Assembly (NCBI GenBank): GCA_017462505.1
Contig: JAFTQY010000039.1
Coordinates: 1 to 42,535, forward strand
Origin: Clostridia bacterium
Lineage (GTDB): Bacteria > Bacillota_A > Clostridia > Christensenellales > Borkfalkiaceae
DNA length: 42,535 bases
Reading direction: 5' to 3'
The position numbers were made by a program, and so were the translations under genes. Of the stretch, positions 15,558-23,277 are shown in pieces. Under the pieces are notes generated by a model. The model was not told the DNA's origin. It ran no database searches and was given only the letters and a program-made list of their open reading frames with translations. Positions within the stretch are counted from its first letter, which is position 1, and the number at the start of each line of letters is the position of its first letter.

Positions 15558-16360
15558 AAAATACCGAAAAAAGAAATCCGAACACGATGGGCTTGGACAA
15601 AATGACCGCTTTGGAAGCGGTAACGGCGATGAATAACGGGGACAAGACGGTGGCGTACGCCGTGGAAAAGGCGTTGCCTGAGATCGCGCAGGCGGTGGAA
15701 CTTGTCGTCGATAGCTTTCAAAAGGGCGGACGTCTTATCTACGTCGGCGCGGGCACGTCGGGGCGTTTGGGCGTTCTGGACGCGAGCGAATGTCCCCCGA
15801 CCTTCGGCGTTCCGTACGAACAGGTGATCGGGGTGATCGCGGGGGGACGTGACGCGGTGTTCAAGGCGGCGGAAGGCGCGGAGGACAGCGGCGAATACGG
15901 CGTTCGCGATATGCAAAACGTGCAGGTTACGGCAAACGATACGGTGGTAGGCATTTCCGTTTCGGGCGACGCTTCGTATATTTACGAGGCGCTCAAATAT
16001 GCGCGTGAAAAGGGCGCGCATACAATCGCTCTGTCGGGCAACCCCGAAAATCGCATCTCTAAGCAAGCGGAAATCACGATCGTGACGGACACGGGCGCAG
16101 AGGCGCTGACGGGTTCGACCCGTTTAAAAGCGGGCACGGCGCATAAAATGGTGCTGAATATGCTCTCGACGGTGGCGATGGTGCGCACGGGTAAGGTCAT
16201 TGAGAATTTGATGGTGAACGTTGCGCCGACGAATATCAAGCTGTTCGACCGCGCGGCGCGTATTTGCGACACGCTGACGGGCATGGGCGTAGACGCGGCG
16301 AAGGCGGAGCTTGCCAAGGGGCGCACGATCGTAGAGATCGTAGGGGATTACGAAAAATGA
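15554..16360 (+). CDS. murQ: N-acetylmuramic acid 6-phosphate etherase
   Basis: 268 residues. It contains the diagnostic MurQ/SIS-domain motifs: VGAGTSGRLGVLDASECPPT near residue 62, EGAEDS, GISVSGDASYIYEALKYA, and TGSTRLKAGTAHKMVLNML. It cleaves the lactyl ether of MurNAc-6-phosphate to GlcNAc-6-phosphate in the cytoplasm. It is about 30 residues shorter than typical MurQ (~300), lacking the C-terminal tail. It overlaps its neighbours by four bases on each side, so it is translationally coupled to the glycosidase and the kinase. Confidence 0.93.
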   Translation: MKNTEKRNPNTMGLDKMTALEAVTAMNNGDKTVAYAVEKALPEIAQAVELVVDSFQKGGRLIYVGAGTSGRLGVLDASECPPTFGVPYEQVIGVIAGGRDAVFKAAEGAEDSGEYGVRDMQNVQVTANDTVVGISVSGDASYIYEALKYAREKGAHTIALSGNPENRISKQAEITIVTDTGAEALTGSTRLKAGTAHKMVLNMLSTVAMVRTGKVIENLMVNVAPTNIKLFDRAARICDTLTGMGVDAAKAELAKGRTIVEIVGDYEK

Positions 16361-17268
16361 GATATTATTTGGGCGTAGACGGCGGCGGCACAAAGACGGA
16401 AGCGGTCGTTGCGGACGAAAATGGCAAGGTCGTGGCGAGAACGCGCGTGGGCAGCTCCAACCCCAACGACGTGGGCAAACAAAACATGATCGACATGCTC
16501 TGCGCGTTGGTGCGGGATATCACGCCTGCGGACGCGGAGTCTATCGACGTGGGCATGGGCTTGTCGGGCTTGGCGTTTGCGGGCTGTAAGGACGAGCTGA
16601 TCTCTGCGCTTAAAAACGTGGATAAGGTCGGCGGCGTGGACGTGTGCAGCGACGTGCAGATCGCGCTGGATTCCGCTTACGACGGAGAAGGGTGTATCGC
16701 GATCGTCGGCACGGGCGGCGTGGGGTATCTGCGTAAAAACGGCGAGCACATTTTGGTCGGTGGCGGCGGGTACATGATCGATTCGCTATTTAGCGGCTAC
16801 GATCTGGGACGAGAGGCTTTAAACGCGGCGCTTTCCGAAACGGACGGCCGCGGCGAAAGCACGGCGATCACGGGCTTGGTGCTTGATAAGGCGGGCTTGC
16901 CCATGAACGAAATCGTAAAAACGGTGTATACCAAGGGCAAGGCGTACGTGGCCTCCTTTGCGCCGACGGTGTTTGCGGCGTACGAGGACGGGGATACCGT
17001 CGCTTGCCAAATTTTAAAACGCCGCATGGCGGAATTTGAAACCCTGCTTTGGGGCATTTACAAACGCTACGGCGCAGAGCGTTGCACGGTGACGCTGTTC
17101 GGCGGCTTGAACGGGCGAGTGCAAGGGCTTGCGGGGTTTTTAAGCGATGAAATCAAGGAAAAAGTGGCGATTGAACTGCCGAAATACCCCGTCGTATACG
17201 GCGCGGTAAAGCGTGCGAGTGGCAAGGCTGACGGAGCGTTTTTAACGGCGTTTCTGGAAAGCTACTAA
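16357..17268 (+). CDS. BadF-type N-acetylglucosamine/MurNAc kinase
   Basis: 303 residues. ASKHA-fold ATP-binding signatures: LGVDGGGTKTEAVVAD at the N-terminus, GMGLSGLAFAG, DVQIALDSAYDGEGCIAIVGTGGVGY and a late TLFGGLNG. The family includes NagK and clostridial MurK, which phosphorylates MurNAc and GlcNAc. Coupling to murQ through an ATGA overlap favours a MurK role: it would make the MurNAc-6-phosphate that MurQ consumes. The ATG at 16357 is the first residue of the conserved domain. Confidence 0.85.
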   Translation: MRYYLGVDGGGTKTEAVVADENGKVVARTRVGSSNPNDVGKQNMIDMLCALVRDITPADAESIDVGMGLSGLAFAGCKDELISALKNVDKVGGVDVCSDVQIALDSAYDGEGCIAIVGTGGVGYLRKNGEHILVGGGGYMIDSLFSGYDLGREALNAALSETDGRGESTAITGLVLDKAGLPMNEIVKTVYTKGKAYVASFAPTVFAAYEDGDTVACQILKRRMAEFETLLWGIYKRYGAERCTVTLFGGLNGRVQGLAGFLSDEIKEKVAIELPKYPVVYGAVKRASGKADGAFLTAFLESY

Positions 17269-17297
17269 GCGGAAAAAATAATAAAAACAACGGTGAA

Positions 17298-17328
17298 ACG
17301 ACGCGCTGTCAAGGCGCGCCGTTTTTTT
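17298..17328 (+). terminator. Terminator after the murQ operon
   Basis: ACGACGCGC pairs with GCGCGCCGT (one mismatch) around a 7-base loop, followed by TTTTTTT. Confidence 0.8.
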
Positions 17329-17346
17329 GATGTAAATGGGTAGAAA

Positions 17347-17524
17347 TGTCATACCGACCAAGGGAGTGGAGCGACCGCGTGGAGCGTATCTGAAAAAGTA
17401 ATAAGTAAGAGTGAAAAGTGAAGAAGTGTGGTGAAGATTTATAAGAGATCGCCACGTCTAACGGCTCGCGATGACAAAATTGAGATACGCTCGACTACGG
17501 CTAACGCCTACGCTCGGTATGACA
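17347..17524. repeat. Composite palindromic intergenic repeat
   Basis: The outer ends are inverted: TGTCATACCGA (17347) and CGGTATGACA (17515-17524), with inner GCGTATCT / AGATACGC arms. A half-element of another family, GAGATCGCC ... GCGATGACA (17445-17476), lies nested inside and matches the right half of the 92-bp repeat at 35053-35144. This is MITE-like or palindromic-unit DNA with no gene. Confidence 0.65.
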
Positions 17525-17534
17525 GGGGGGGGAT

Positions 17535-17642
17535 TGTCGCGCCTGCGCTTGGCTACGCCAAATAGCAAGCTGAGCGGTATGACGTGGGTGTCGCGCCCGC
17601 GCTTGGCTACGCCAAATAGCAAGCTGAGCGGTATGACGAGGG
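17535..17642. repeat. Two tandem 54-bp repeats
   Basis: Units 17535-17588 and 17589-17642 differ at only two or three positions. Each runs from TGTCGCGC to GGTATGACG. The ends resemble the GTATGACA end of the neighbouring palindromic element. Two units without spacers rule out a CRISPR array. Confidence 0.8.
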
Positions 17643-17712
17643 CTGTATCCGAAAAATAAAAACAACCCGATAATCGGGTGAAGATTATTGTTTACCGCTA
17701 AAAAAGAGTAAA

Positions 17713-17736
17713 AAAAGGGCGCTTTTCGCCCCTTTT
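17713..17736. terminator. Short GC hairpin flanked by A and T runs
   Basis: GGGCG-CTTTT-CGCCC is preceded by an A-run and followed by CTTTT. It is symmetric enough to act as a terminator on either strand. It isolates the repeats from regulon promoter C. Confidence 0.5.
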
Positions 17737-17783
17737 GTAAAATCTGCCAAATCGCCAAAATTTTGTTATTTACGTAGTAAAGA

Positions 17784-17848
17784 TGCAATTTTAGAGCACA
17801 TTTTTGCAATTTATAGGTAATGACAGGGGGGCAATTTTATGATATAAT
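17784..17848 (+). promoter_or_regulatory. AraC-type regulon promoter, copy C
   Basis: TGCAATTT repeats at 17784 and 17805 (21 bp apart), -35 ATGACA at 17820-17825 (15 bp on), a 17-bp spacer, extended -10 TGATATAAT ending at 17848. The bases from 17784 to 17812 are identical to copy B. It drives the DUF4434 gene. Confidence 0.8.
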
Positions 17849-18075
17849 ATACCCGTCAAGCGGAAGGACGTTCACAAAGGTAAGGTGGAACGCCGCTATT
17901 TTGTCGTTTTATATAATGCGTACACGTGCGCAAATAACGCACGCCAAAAGCCAGCCGAAAGGATTTGAAATGACTAGTGCAAAAAGCACACAAAACAATG
18001 TTTTTTGCGAATAAAATTCCCTACAAACAACGCGAAACGCGTAGTAATATAAAAACAGGAGAGCATTGGAAAGAA
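17849..18075 (+). other. Long 5' leader with a possible 14-codon ORF
   Basis: The region between promoter C and the DUF4434 start is about 215 bases, unlike the short leaders of the other regulon genes. It includes an ATG at 17970 preceded by AAGGATTTGAA and ending at 18014 (peptide MTSAKSTQNNVFCE). A second TATAAT-like box lies near 17912 without a clear -35. No riboswitch was recognised. Regulation by the leader is a possibility only. Confidence 0.3.
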
Positions 18076-18984
18076 ATGATAACGAAATACCCAATTACGG
18101 GCACGTTTATCGATGAGATCACGTATGACATTCCCGCGTCCAACTGGACGAACGAGCAATGGGCTGCCGATCTCGACCACATGAAAGCGGTGGGAATAGA
18201 CACGGTGATCATCATGCGCGGCGTGTTCTACGATAAGTGCATCTACCCGTCGAAGATCTTCCCGACTCTAAAAGAAGAGGGCGAGGATTTTGCGGGGTTT
18301 ATCATGGAAGAGGCTGCCAAGCGGGACATGCAGGTATACTTGGGCATGTACATAAAGGACCTGACTTGGAACAGCGGCGACTATCTGTACGAGCTGAAAC
18401 AAAACAAGATCTACATGGACGAAGTGTTGGCTCGCTACAAAGATATGCCTGCCTTTAAGGGCTGGTATATCCCCCACGAAACGGGCAGTAACATTTTCAA
18501 CATCAAGGAAACGATGGGCGGGCTTGCCGCTATGTGCAAGGACAGAACACCCGATAAAAAAGTGTTCATCAGTCCCTTTTTCAGAGGGCAGAACCTTTAC
18601 CCCGATTCGATGTCGCCCGAGCTGACGGCGGACGTTTGGAACAATATCTGGAAAGATTGCGGCAAGGATATCGACATCTGCGCCTTCCAAGACGGCACGA
18701 CGCGGCTGTGCGATTACGGCGAGTATCTCAAAGCGATCAAACAGGTGACGGACGCGCACAAAATCGAGCTTTGGGCAAACGTGGAAACGTTCGAGCGCGA
18801 CGTGCGGTCCATGTTCTTCCCGATCCCGTTCGACATCCTGCGCCGAAAGATACAAATCGCCGAGCAGTACGTTGAAAAGTGTATCACCTTTGAGTTTTCG
18901 CACTTTTTAAGCCCGCAGTCGATTTTCCCCTCGGCAAGGAATTTGAACAATCTGTACCGTAACTACTACGAAAACAAAAAATAA
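18076..18984 (+). CDS. DUF4434 TIM-barrel protein
   Basis: 302 residues with no signal peptide. The opening ITGTFIDEITYDIPASNW, then WAADLDHMKAVGIDTVIIMRG, FKGWYIPHETGSN and DICAFQDGT match DUF4434, a glycosidase-like TIM-barrel family often found in polysaccharide loci. Conserved acids in GWYIPHE and near FQDG would suit a hydrolase, but no activity is established by sequence. The ATG at 18076 is the first Met of the conserved domain. GGAAAG lies very near and AGGAG lies 14 bases upstream, so the start is slightly uncertain. The gene is under regulon promoter C. Confidence 0.78.
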   Translation: MITKYPITGTFIDEITYDIPASNWTNEQWAADLDHMKAVGIDTVIIMRGVFYDKCIYPSKIFPTLKEEGEDFAGFIMEEAAKRDMQVYLGMYIKDLTWNSGDYLYELKQNKIYMDEVLARYKDMPAFKGWYIPHETGSNIFNIKETMGGLAAMCKDRTPDKKVFISPFFRGQNLYPDSMSPELTADVWNNIWKDCGKDIDICAFQDGTTRLCDYGEYLKAIKQVTDAHKIELWANVETFERDVRSMFFPIPFDILRRKIQIAEQYVEKCITFEFSHFLSPQSIFPSARNLNNLYRNYYENKK

Positions 18985-19013
18985 CGACCGCAGAGGGTTG
19001 TCGAAAAACACTT

Positions 19014-19081
19014 TCACAATCCGCGGTTGTAGATAAAACAAGTCCGAATTGCTTGTATTTGCGGCTTTGTGCACATATAAT
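19014..19081 (+). promoter_or_regulatory. Promoter with conserved upstream element (type 2, copy 2)
   Basis: -35 TTGTAT (19053-19058), a 17-bp spacer, -10 TATAAT (19076-19081). The upstream block 19024-19055 matches 376-407 at 28 of 32 positions, and the dyad (19016-19030), -35 and -10 lie at exactly the same offsets. It drives the importer/surface-protein operon. Confidence 0.75.
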
Positions 19082-19098
19082 AAACGCAAAACGAGCGT

Positions 19099-19139
19099 AA
19101 CCCCGCGGGGTTGTTTGTTGTTAGGGCAACAACAAACAA
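19099..19139 (+). other. Two hairpins in the leader of the importer operon
   Basis: The 14-bp palindrome AACCCCGCGGGGTT (19099-19112) abuts a perfect 12-bp stem TTGTTTGTTGTT / AACAACAAACAA with a 5-base AGGGC loop (19111-19139). Both lie between the promoter and the ribosome-binding site. There is no T-tract after them, so mRNA stabilisation or a regulator target is more likely than termination. Confidence 0.6.
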
Positions 19140-19188
19140 AACACTTTAAAAGAAAAACAAAAAATTATATTATATGAGGAAAAATGCT

Positions 19189-21045
19189 ATGAAAAATTTC
19201 AAAAAGTTGTTGGTTAGCACAATTGCACTGATGATGGCGTTCAGCATGGTAGCGTGCGGCGGTGGCGGCGGTGGCAGCACCAGTTCTTCCGCTGGCGGCG
19301 GACAGAGCTCGTCTAGCTCCGAAGTAAGTAGCGAGAGCAGTGAAGTAAGCAGCGAAAGCTCCGAGGCGAGCAGCGAGAGCAGCTCTTCGTCGGGCGGCGG
19401 CAGCGAATACATTCCCCAGAACCCTTACACGTTGAACGTGTACAGCTTCACGGGCGGTTACGGCGAGGACTGGCTCAATGCCTTGACGACTCGCTATAAG
19501 AAGGAACGCGCCGGGGACGTTATCGAGGTAGACGGCAAGACGTACGACGGCATCACGTTCAACCTGACGAAAGAAAAAGGAACGTTGGAAGGCATGGTGG
19601 GGACGGGCGACCAGTACGACGTTTGGTTCCAAGAACAGGTATTGTATAACCAGTACGTAGGCGCTAATCAAAACGTGTTCAAGGATATGACGGACGTTTT
19701 GACCAGCGAAAACCCTTATGAAGAGGGCAAGACGTTGGAAAGCAAAATGACGGCGGAGCAGAAAGCGTATTACATGAGAGACGGTAAATATTACGGTATC
19801 CCGCACTATGCAGGCTACGTAGGTATCGTTTACAATAAGAAATTGTTTGACGCAAACAGCGCATATTTTGCAAAAGATTACGAAAAAGAATGGTTGAAGA
19901 CGGATATTGAAAGCTGCTTTATCCCCTTGGGTGAGTTGGACGCGCCCCGTACGCCCGGTCCTGACGGCGTAGAGGGTACGGACGACGACGGTTTGCCTAC
20001 GACGTACGAGGAATTCTACGCGCTTTGCGAAATTCTTTCCTATACCTGTAAGCCGATCGCTTGGTCTGGTGCGCACAGACACGGGTATCTTGGTTGGTTC
20101 TTGACGGCGCTTTCGGCAAACAACGACGGTTTGGCACAGGCTTCGCTCAACTATTCCTTCGAGGGTACGGCAGACAACCTGATCTCGGTTACGGAAGACG
20201 AGGCTGGCAACGTAACGATCACCGACCTTGACGACCTTACGTTGGACGCGTATAACAACGGTTATAAGTTGGCGTCTCAGCGCGGTAAATATTATGCGCT
20301 CGACTTCTTGGAAACGATCGTTGACAACGGCTGGTATGCGACCAACTCGTTCTCCATTACGAACGAACAGACGGACGCGCAAAGAGATTTCGTAGAAGGT
20401 ACGGTTAACGCGCAGGAACGTGCGGCAATGCTGGTAGAAGGCTGCTGGTGGGAAATGGAAGCAAAGAGCTCCTTCTCGACGCTTGAACAGGGCGGCGTTC
20501 AAAACGCAAAGGACAACTTCGGTTGGTTCCCTCTTCCTTGTATCGACGATGCAGACGCGGCGGTAAGAGCGGCGGCGCTTAGCGACGACGATCCTACCAC
20601 GAAGGGTTACACCTTGACGGATACGCATAACTCCCTTTGTTTTATCGGCGCTCAGGTATCCGACGACGTATACGCAATCGCAAAAGACTTTATCCAGTTT
20701 GCATACACCGACGAATCGTTGGCAGAATTCTCCATCATCACCGATACCACGAAAGCGGTACAGTACACGATGACGCCCGCACAGAAAGCGCAGATGTCCG
20801 CTTACGGCAGATCGCTTATGGAAATGCAGGAAAACGCGAATATCGTATATTCCTTCTCGAAGAACGATTTCTTCAAAAACAACGAATCTATGCTCGTTGA
20901 CTACAAGGGAACGTACAGCGCGTTGCTTGACGGTAAACAGGTTGATATCGCCGTAGACGAATTCAGAAAGGGCGTTAGCGCGACGAAATACTTCAACGGC
21001 TTGCAGTCCCTTTGGGAATACAAGTGGAATACGTACATGGTATAA
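19189..21045 (+). CDS. Extracellular sugar-binding lipoprotein (ABC importer)
   Basis: 618 residues. The signal peptide ends at the lipobox MVAC (Cys23). A Gly-rich and Ser/Glu-rich linker of ~45 residues follows, then a family-1-like solute-binding fold: TLNVYSFTGGYGEDWLNAL, YYMRDGKYYGIPHYAGYVGIVYNKKLF, AAMLVEGCWWEME and a C-terminal W-rich region. An insert near residue 254 (GPDGVEGTDDDG) looks like a calcium-binding loop. It is longer than usual (~420-550), mainly because of the linker and inserts. The ATG at 19189 has TGAGGA eight bases upstream. It is the first gene of an operon with two permeases; it would deliver an oligosaccharide to them. Confidence 0.88.
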   Translation: MKNFKKLLVSTIALMMAFSMVACGGGGGGSTSSSAGGGQSSSSSEVSSESSEVSSESSEASSESSSSSGGGSEYIPQNPYTLNVYSFTGGYGEDWLNALTTRYKKERAGDVIEVDGKTYDGITFNLTKEKGTLEGMVGTGDQYDVWFQEQVLYNQYVGANQNVFKDMTDVLTSENPYEEGKTLESKMTAEQKAYYMRDGKYYGIPHYAGYVGIVYNKKLFDANSAYFAKDYEKEWLKTDIESCFIPLGELDAPRTPGPDGVEGTDDDGLPTTYEEFYALCEILSYTCKPIAWSGAHRHGYLGWFLTALSANNDGLAQASLNYSFEGTADNLISVTEDEAGNVTITDLDDLTLDAYNNGYKLASQRGKYYALDFLETIVDNGWYATNSFSITNEQTDAQRDFVEGTVNAQERAAMLVEGCWWEMEAKSSFSTLEQGGVQNAKDNFGWFPLPCIDDADAAVRAAALSDDDPTTKGYTLTDTHNSLCFIGAQVSDDVYAIAKDFIQFAYTDESLAEFSIITDTTKAVQYTMTPAQKAQMSAYGRSLMEMQENANIVYSFSKNDFFKNNESMLVDYKGTYSALLDGKQVDIAVDEFRKGVSATKYFNGLQSLWEYKWNTYMV

Positions 21046-21103
21046 CGGTTGATTTTCGTTTCAACGTTGATCAAAAATAGACGTTTGTCTACAAAGTAAA
21101 ACG

Positions 21104-21136
21104 GGTCGGGATTCCGCATTTTGCGGAACTCCGACC
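21104..21136 (+). other. Intercistronic hairpin
   Basis: GGTCGG-GA-TTCCGC / GCGGAA-CT-CCGACC with a 5-base loop forms a 12-bp stem with one symmetric internal loop. A-residues, not T, follow. It is placed between the binding-protein and permease genes, where such structures usually protect the upstream mRNA and lower downstream expression. Confidence 0.65.
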
Positions 21137-21153
21137 AAAAAAGGAAAGTAATT

Positions 21154-22089
21154 ATGGAAGCAATGAACTTAAAAAGAGTAAAGCCGAAGATCAATAAAGG
21201 GGATATGTTCTTTTATTGCGTCTTTTTGGCATGGCCTGTGTTGCAGTTTGCAATCTTCTACATAGGCGTAAACTTCAACTCTGTTTTGATGTCCTTCAAA
21301 GAATTCGACCAAACCACGAATACGATTAAATTCGGTTGGGGTTCTTACAAATGGGTTTTCGAGTTTATGGGGACGAGTACGTTTAAAGGCTACCTGGGCG
21401 TTACGATAAAGGGTTTCTTGATTAGCTCGATCATTTCTACGCCGCTCGGTTTGCTGTTTGCGTATTACATTTATAAAAAGCTTTTCGGTTGGGGAGCGTT
21501 CCGTGTAATCCTGTTCTTGCCGCAAATCGTTTCGGCGGTTGTTATCGCCTTGATGTTCCGTTGGTTTGTAAACGATTACATTCCCGCGCTTTTCCCCAGC
21601 GTTGGAAACTTATTCGATACGGGCAGATTTGAAAAAACCTCATTCCCGATGCTGATGTTCTTTGCGATTTGGATCGGGTTCGGTACGACCGTTTTGATGT
21701 ATTCCAACAAAATGTCGAGCATTTCCGAGGAAATTATCGAATCGGCGCACCTGGACGGGGCGACGGGCTTGAAGGAGTTTTGGTATATCGTATTACCGCT
21801 TACCTTCTCTACATTCTCGGTGTTCTTGATCACCAGCGTATCGCAGTTGTTCATCAACCAGTTCGGCGCGTCCGAATTGTACAGAGGACAGACGTCGCAG
21901 GCGTTTAGAAGTATCGGTTATTACTTCTTCTTGGAGGTAAGAACGCTGTCGGCGCATGCATTAGACCCTACCCAGACCCCCAGTTTCTTCAAATTTGCGG
22001 CTTTGGGTATCGTCTTGACGATTATTACCGTTCCCTTGGCGCTCGGTATCAGATGGGCTGTTGAAAAATACGGTCCTAGCGAAGAGTAA
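21154..22089 (+). CDS. Sugar ABC transporter permease (LacF/UgpA type)
   Basis: 311 residues with about six hydrophobic membrane segments. The cytoplasmic coupling (EAA) loop is visible as EEIIESAHLDGATGLKEFWY followed by IVLPL. An AAGGAAAG site precedes the ATG at 21154. It forms a heterodimer with the next permease. The ATPase is not in the window. Confidence 0.9.
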   Translation: MEAMNLKRVKPKINKGDMFFYCVFLAWPVLQFAIFYIGVNFNSVLMSFKEFDQTTNTIKFGWGSYKWVFEFMGTSTFKGYLGVTIKGFLISSIISTPLGLLFAYYIYKKLFGWGAFRVILFLPQIVSAVVIALMFRWFVNDYIPALFPSVGNLFDTGRFEKTSFPMLMFFAIWIGFGTTVLMYSNKMSSISEEIIESAHLDGATGLKEFWYIVLPLTFSTFSVFLITSVSQLFINQFGASELYRGQTSQAFRSIGYYFFLEVRTLSAHALDPTQTPSFFKFAALGIVLTIITVPLALGIRWAVEKYGPSEE

Positions 22090-22102
22090 GGAGGGGAAGA
22101 AC

Positions 22103-23203
22103 ATGGCTGTAAAAATAAAAGAAAAGAAAGAAAAATTCACCCCGATTACCGTCATCATGTTGGTAATTTTGGTGTTATACTGCATTTCGTTCTTCTACCT
22201 GATCCTTTGGGGCGTTTCGACTTCGTTAAAGGTAAACTCGGACTTTTTCAGTTGGCAACCCAGCCGTTTGTTTAGTAACTACGCAGGCTACGACGATTTC
22301 CTTAGAGGTGAAATTGCAAATGCGGAGGCGCAAATTTTAGCGTTAAAAGAGCTGGGCGGAAGACAAAACCTCGCGAAAGCAGCTACGCTTGAATTGCAGA
22401 TAGCGGACACCCTTATTCCCAAGTTGGATAAATTCAACCGTGTTAAGAATGAAATGGGTACGATGGGACTTCCCTTCTACGCATACAAATATACCTTTAA
22501 GGTATTTGCTTACGACGTATCGGCAACCAAGCTCGTCGGTTTGGGCGAAATGTACTGGAACAGTATCTTATACGCGGGCGGATGCGGCTTGGCGGCTACG
22601 TTCGTGCCTTGTATTGCCGCGTATGCGTGCGCGCGTTTCCATTATAAATTCTCGCGTATTATGCATACCACCGTTATTATCGTCATGATGATCCCCATCG
22701 TCGGCAGTCAGCCGTCGGAAATCAAAATGACGGTCGATATGAAAATGTTCGACACGTTCTGGTGCTTGTGGGTCATGAGGGCGAACTTCCTCGGCTTGTA
22801 TTTCCTCGTGTTCTACGATATTTGCAAGGCGTTGCCCACGTCCTTCTCCGAAGCAGCGAAAATGGACGGCGCAAACAACTTCCAGATTTTCTTCAAGATT
22901 GCAATGCCGCTGATCAAAAATACGTTCATGACCGTATTCTTAATCCGTTTCATCGGTTTCTGGAACGAATACCAAGCGCCGATGATTTACACCCCCAGCT
23001 TTCCTACGGTAGCCATGGGCTTGAACCGATTGATGGACGTTGCGGGCGGACACCCTTCCTTCTCGGTGGGCGACTTCGACATGACGTACACCCCGTCGAG
23101 AATGGCGGCGGCAGTGCTTACGGCGACCCCCGTATGTATTCTGTTCGCATGCTTCCAAAAACGTTTGCTCGGCAATCTTACGATGGGCGGCGTAAAAGGA
23201 TAA
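22103..23203 (+). CDS. Sugar ABC transporter permease (MalG type) with large insertion
   Basis: 366 residues; MalG-type partners are usually ~275-300. TM1 (residues ~14-37) is followed by an unusual extracytoplasmic stretch, roughly residues 48-146. Its middle (EIANAEAQILALKELGGRQN and on) is helical and charged and could form a coiled-coil hairpin. The remaining membrane segments and the EAA loop (SEAAKMDGANNFQIFFKIAM) are normal. GGAGGGG lies just upstream, 13 bp after the first permease. The insert would face the binding protein. Confidence 0.88.
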   Translation: MAVKIKEKKEKFTPITVIMLVILVLYCISFFYLILWGVSTSLKVNSDFFSWQPSRLFSNYAGYDDFLRGEIANAEAQILALKELGGRQNLAKAATLELQIADTLIPKLDKFNRVKNEMGTMGLPFYAYKYTFKVFAYDVSATKLVGLGEMYWNSILYAGGCGLAATFVPCIAAYACARFHYKFSRIMHTTVIIVMMIPIVGSQPSEIKMTVDMKMFDTFWCLWVMRANFLGLYFLVFYDICKALPTSFSEAAKMDGANNFQIFFKIAMPLIKNTFMTVFLIRFIGFWNEYQAPMIYTPSFPTVAMGLNRLMDVAGGHPSFSVGDFDMTYTPSRMAAAVLTATPVCILFACFQKRLLGNLTMGGVKG

Positions 23204-23208
23204 GAAAA

Positions 23209-23228
23209 GCCCGACGATTTGTCGTGGC
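23209..23228 (+). other. Intercistronic hairpin
   Basis: GCC-CGAC / GTCG-T-GGC forms a 7-bp stem with one bulge. It sits just after the second permease stop and before the next AAGGAG site at 23263. It is a weak structure without a T-tract. Confidence 0.4.
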
Positions 23229-23277
23229 ATAGCCATTAAAAAATTATTAAGTAAAAATAAATAAGGAGAAAAATACG

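Noticed and set aside
17535..17642. Possible CRISPR array
   Set aside because: Only two directly abutting 54-bp units, no unique spacers and no cas genes.
19165..20628. A 487-codon minus-strand frame opposite the binding protein
   Set aside because: Antisense to a clear lipoprotein with a solute-binding fold; low-complexity Ala/Thr tail mirrors the Ser linker.
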